Virus record (IMG/VR): IMGVR_UViG_3300037202_000162
Coordinates: 1 to 33,671 of that record
Length of the DNA stretch: 33,671 nucleotides
DNA from: a virus
Direction: 5' to 3' (one strand)
Below are positions 32,049 to 33,671 of the stretch, piece after piece. A program made the position numbers and the translations under genes. Below the pieces are notes generated by a model. The model did not search any database, had not been told where the DNA came from, and worked only from the letters and a program-made list of their open reading frames with translations. Position 1 is the first letter of the stretch; each line of letters starts with the position of its first letter.

Positions 32049-32503
32049 TGGCGTCGGTACGGGTGTTCTACAAGAAGCAGGTTCGGATCGATCAGATGAA
32101 CTTCCGCCAGCAGTCGATGTTCAAGATCGGGACTGTTGGGGTGGCCGCCGTCAAAAACCGCCTGGCGGCCGCGCAAGGTCCGACCGATTCCCCCGCGAAG
32201 CCACTCACCAAGCGTTATGCGATCCAGAAGACAAAACTCGGCAGGGGGAACCGTCGCAACCTGATGATGACCGGCGACATGCTGCGGAACTTTCAGGTGC
32301 GCACGGTATCGGATAACAAGGCGAAGGCCAGTAACTCCACTCGCAAGGACCGGCTAAAGGCGTGGATCAACCAGAAGATCGAGCCATGGGTGGTGTTCTC
32401 GCCGAAGAACAAGGTGGCGGTGGCGGAGTCCGCGCGGCGGGTGCTGCAGGAGATGACGCCGAAGCTGATCCTGGAACGGGCGCTGGGCGGTAAACAACGA
32501 TGA
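32048..32503 (+). CDS. Tail completion protein candidate (gpZ-like position)
   Basis: 151 residues from ATG 32048; an earlier start at 32018 lies in the previous gene. The sequence is strongly basic, with MASVRVFYKKQVRIDQMNFR, GTVGVAAVKNRLAAAQ and NLMMTGDMLRNFQVR. Its place between the head completion protein and the gpU-like gene matches lambda gpZ. The MTGDMLRNF segment is typical of tail-completion or HK97 gp10-like proteins. Overlaps the next start by 4 bases. Confidence 0.55.
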   Translation: MASVRVFYKKQVRIDQMNFRQQSMFKIGTVGVAAVKNRLAAAQGPTDSPAKPLTKRYAIQKTKLGRGNRRNLMMTGDMLRNFQVRTVSDNKAKASNSTRKDRLKAWINQKIEPWVVFSPKNKVAVAESARRVLQEMTPKLILERALGGKQR

Positions 32504-32973
32504 TCGACACCTCTGTGCTGGTGGACAACTTCGTCGTTGTCCTGCGCGACATACCCGAACTGGTCGAGGAGATGGGCGGCGATCCGGAGCGAATCTACGC
32601 CTACCACGACCAGTACCCAAAGAAAGTAAGCCTGACGCACGCCATCCACCAGATGCCCGCACCGTCGATCATGGCGGTGTGGCAGGGCACGGCACCCGGC
32701 GCGTTCGGCGGGTTCGATGTGTGGAAGCATCAGGTCACGTTGTTCCTGCGCGCGCGGGAGACGTTCGATGGCGAACCGCCCACGCCGTATCAGCGGATGT
32801 TCCGGCTCATCACCAAAGGCGCTCCGGCCGCGAGCGGTGTGGCAATGAACGTGGTGACCGTTCACCCCAATTGCTACCCGATGGACCTCCCGTCGATCGG
32901 GCGGCAGACGGATGCGGAGGGACTGGACTATTTCGAAGTGCCCATCACATTTACGGAGATAGGCGATGAATGA
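32500..32973 (+). CDS. Tail terminator candidate (gpU-like position)
   Basis: 157 residues from ATG 32500. Mixed alpha/beta pattern with SVLVDNFVVVLRDIPELVEE, VWKHQVTLFLRARET and a C-terminal strand EVPITFTEIGD. Length, gene order and the closing strand fit tail terminator proteins, but I recognise no diagnostic motif. It overlaps the next small gene by 8 bases. Confidence 0.5.
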   Translation: MIDTSVLVDNFVVVLRDIPELVEEMGGDPERIYAYHDQYPKKVSLTHAIHQMPAPSIMAVWQGTAPGAFGGFDVWKHQVTLFLRARETFDGEPPTPYQRMFRLITKGAPAASGVAMNVVTVHPNCYPMDLPSIGRQTDAEGLDYFEVPITFTEIGDE

Positions 32974-33130
32974 ACCGACCCGCGTTTGGATGCGCCCACC
33001 CTGGGGGCGCGGTGAGCCGAAGGAGGTTGATGCGACGCCCGACGTGCTCACGCCCCTCATGATTTCTGGCTGGGCCCAGTGCGAGCCGCCGACCAACGAG
33101 CAGGAGGTAACGACCAATGTCCACGACTAG
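32966..33130 (+). CDS. 54-residue protein upstream of tail tube gene
   Basis: ATG 32966 to TAG 33130, overlapping the genes on both sides (8 and 14 bases). Composition is not random-looking: MNEPTRVWMRPPWGRGEPKE at the start, with LTPLMISGWAQCEPP later. The Trp/Pro-rich core PPWGRGEP and the tight overlaps support a real gene. Function unknown; likely a tail or neck assembly factor. Confidence 0.6.
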   Translation: MNEPTRVWMRPPWGRGEPKEVDATPDVLTPLMISGWAQCEPPTNEQEVTTNVHD

Positions 33131-33671
33131 GCTGCAAGAGGTCCTGGTCTGCTTCGGGAAGAAGAAGCAGGCCGATATCGCGACGGCGCAGGTTGCCGGC
33201 GACATGTGGCGGTTCAGCAAGTTGAACGCCGCGCTCGCGAACCCGAAACTGGCGACCGAAAACGACGCCGAAGAGTACGGCAAGGGCCACGAGTTCCCGA
33301 CCGCCACGTTTAAGACGGCGTGGGACGTGGGCGCCACGCTTGAGAAATACCTCAGCGCGGAGATCGGCGCGTGGGCGGTCGCGTTCGGGTTGGGCAAGGT
33401 CGTCAAGAGCGGCGCTGGCCCGTACGTGTACACCTGCACTCCGCTCATGCCTGCGGCTGGCGATGCCGCGGAGTTGCCGTACCTCTCGTACGTCGAGCAG
33501 ATCCGGCCCGGCGCGGGCGTCGTCCTCGACCGGCAGGCGGTTGGCCTGGCTGTGGAGGGTTTCCAGATCACCGTTGGCTCCGGTCCTGGCCGCGCCAACA
33601 GCAAGATCAGCGTCGAGTTGGTCGGGTCCGGCAAGGTCATCGACTCCGCGACCGGCATTACGATGCCCGCC
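33117..33671 (+). CDS. Tail tube (major tail) protein, 3' end outside window
   Basis: Open from ATG 33117 to the last base, 185 codons. GGAGG sits upstream (GAGCAGGAGGTAACGACC). The sequence is beta-rich: QEVLVCFGKKKQADIATAQV, EYGKGHEFPTATFKTAWDV and SYVEQIRPGAGVVLDRQAVG, with GFQITVGSGPGRANSKISVE near the end. This resembles phage tail tube proteins. Position after the tail terminator candidate matches lambda gpV. The C-terminus is not in the window. Confidence 0.7.
   Translation, partial: MSTTRLQEVLVCFGKKKQADIATAQVAGDMWRFSKLNAALANPKLATENDAEEYGKGHEFPTATFKTAWDVGATLEKYLSAEIGAWAVAFGLGKVVKSGAGPYVYTCTPLMPAAGDAAELPYLSYVEQIRPGAGVVLDRQAVGLAVEGFQITVGSGPGRANSKISVELVGSGKVIDSATGITMPA

Overview
The window is a large part of a temperate tailed phage (prophage), or a phage-derived element, in a GC-rich bacterium. 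The evidence is a large serine recombinase at the left edge, a long replication and recombination operon, two DNA methyltransferases, and a lambda-like packaging and head operon that runs off the right edge inside the tail tube gene. No host housekeeping gene, rRNA or convincing tRNA is visible. The host group is therefore a guess: the high GC and the style of the accessory proteins would fit Acidobacteriota or Proteobacteria, but nothing in the sequence settles it.

Layout from left to right. (1) 1-1896: serine recombinase, with its N-terminus cut off by the window, and a small helix-turn-helix partner, closed by a hairpin terminator. (2) 2154-5617: a cargo-like island with two overlapping + strand genes of unknown function. 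One is a zinc-ribbon and duplicated winged-helix protein. Convergent to them is a PD-(D/E)XK nuclease-like gene. The pair has its own structured leader. (3) 5618-5849: divergent control region with two related inverted repeats. (4) 5850-18213: early operon holding two small unknown genes, a sigma-factor-like protein, a ParB-like protein, a DGQHR-like protein, a Cas4/AddB-like Fe-S nuclease, a Sak4-like ATPase, a DUF669 protein, an ERCC4 nuclease, a RecD2-like helicase, a primase-ATPase, and an unknown protein. (5) 18214-23434: small unknown genes, two ParB-methyltransferase fusions, and a small membrane protein. (6) 23461-24517: three small minus-strand genes, one with a DUF3489 domain. (7) 24620-33671: late operon in near-lambda order. 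It holds the small and large terminase, gpW-like joiner, portal, protease/scaffold/capsid fusion, DUF2190 decoration protein, head completion, tail completion, tail terminator candidate, a 54-codon gene, and the tail tube.

How the parts likely work together: recombination proteins (Sak4-like ATPase, DUF669, two nucleases, RecD2-like helicase) and the primase-ATPase would replicate the phage DNA. The methyltransferases would mark it. The late operon would package it. Many genes overlap by 1-4 bases (ATGA or TGATG), which indicates translational coupling.

The most unusual signals are: thirteen copies of a 9-bp GGGGACGTT element on both strands inside the 3' end of the primase gene (17048-17384), an origin or partition-site candidate; an in-frame internal ribosome binding site and start inside the protease/capsid fusion gene; a 21-bp perfect palindrome at 18703-18723 that shares 16 bases with the ParB-like gene; and the island at 2154-5617, which could be an undescribed defence or regulatory module. 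All functions come from reading the sequence; no database search was run.
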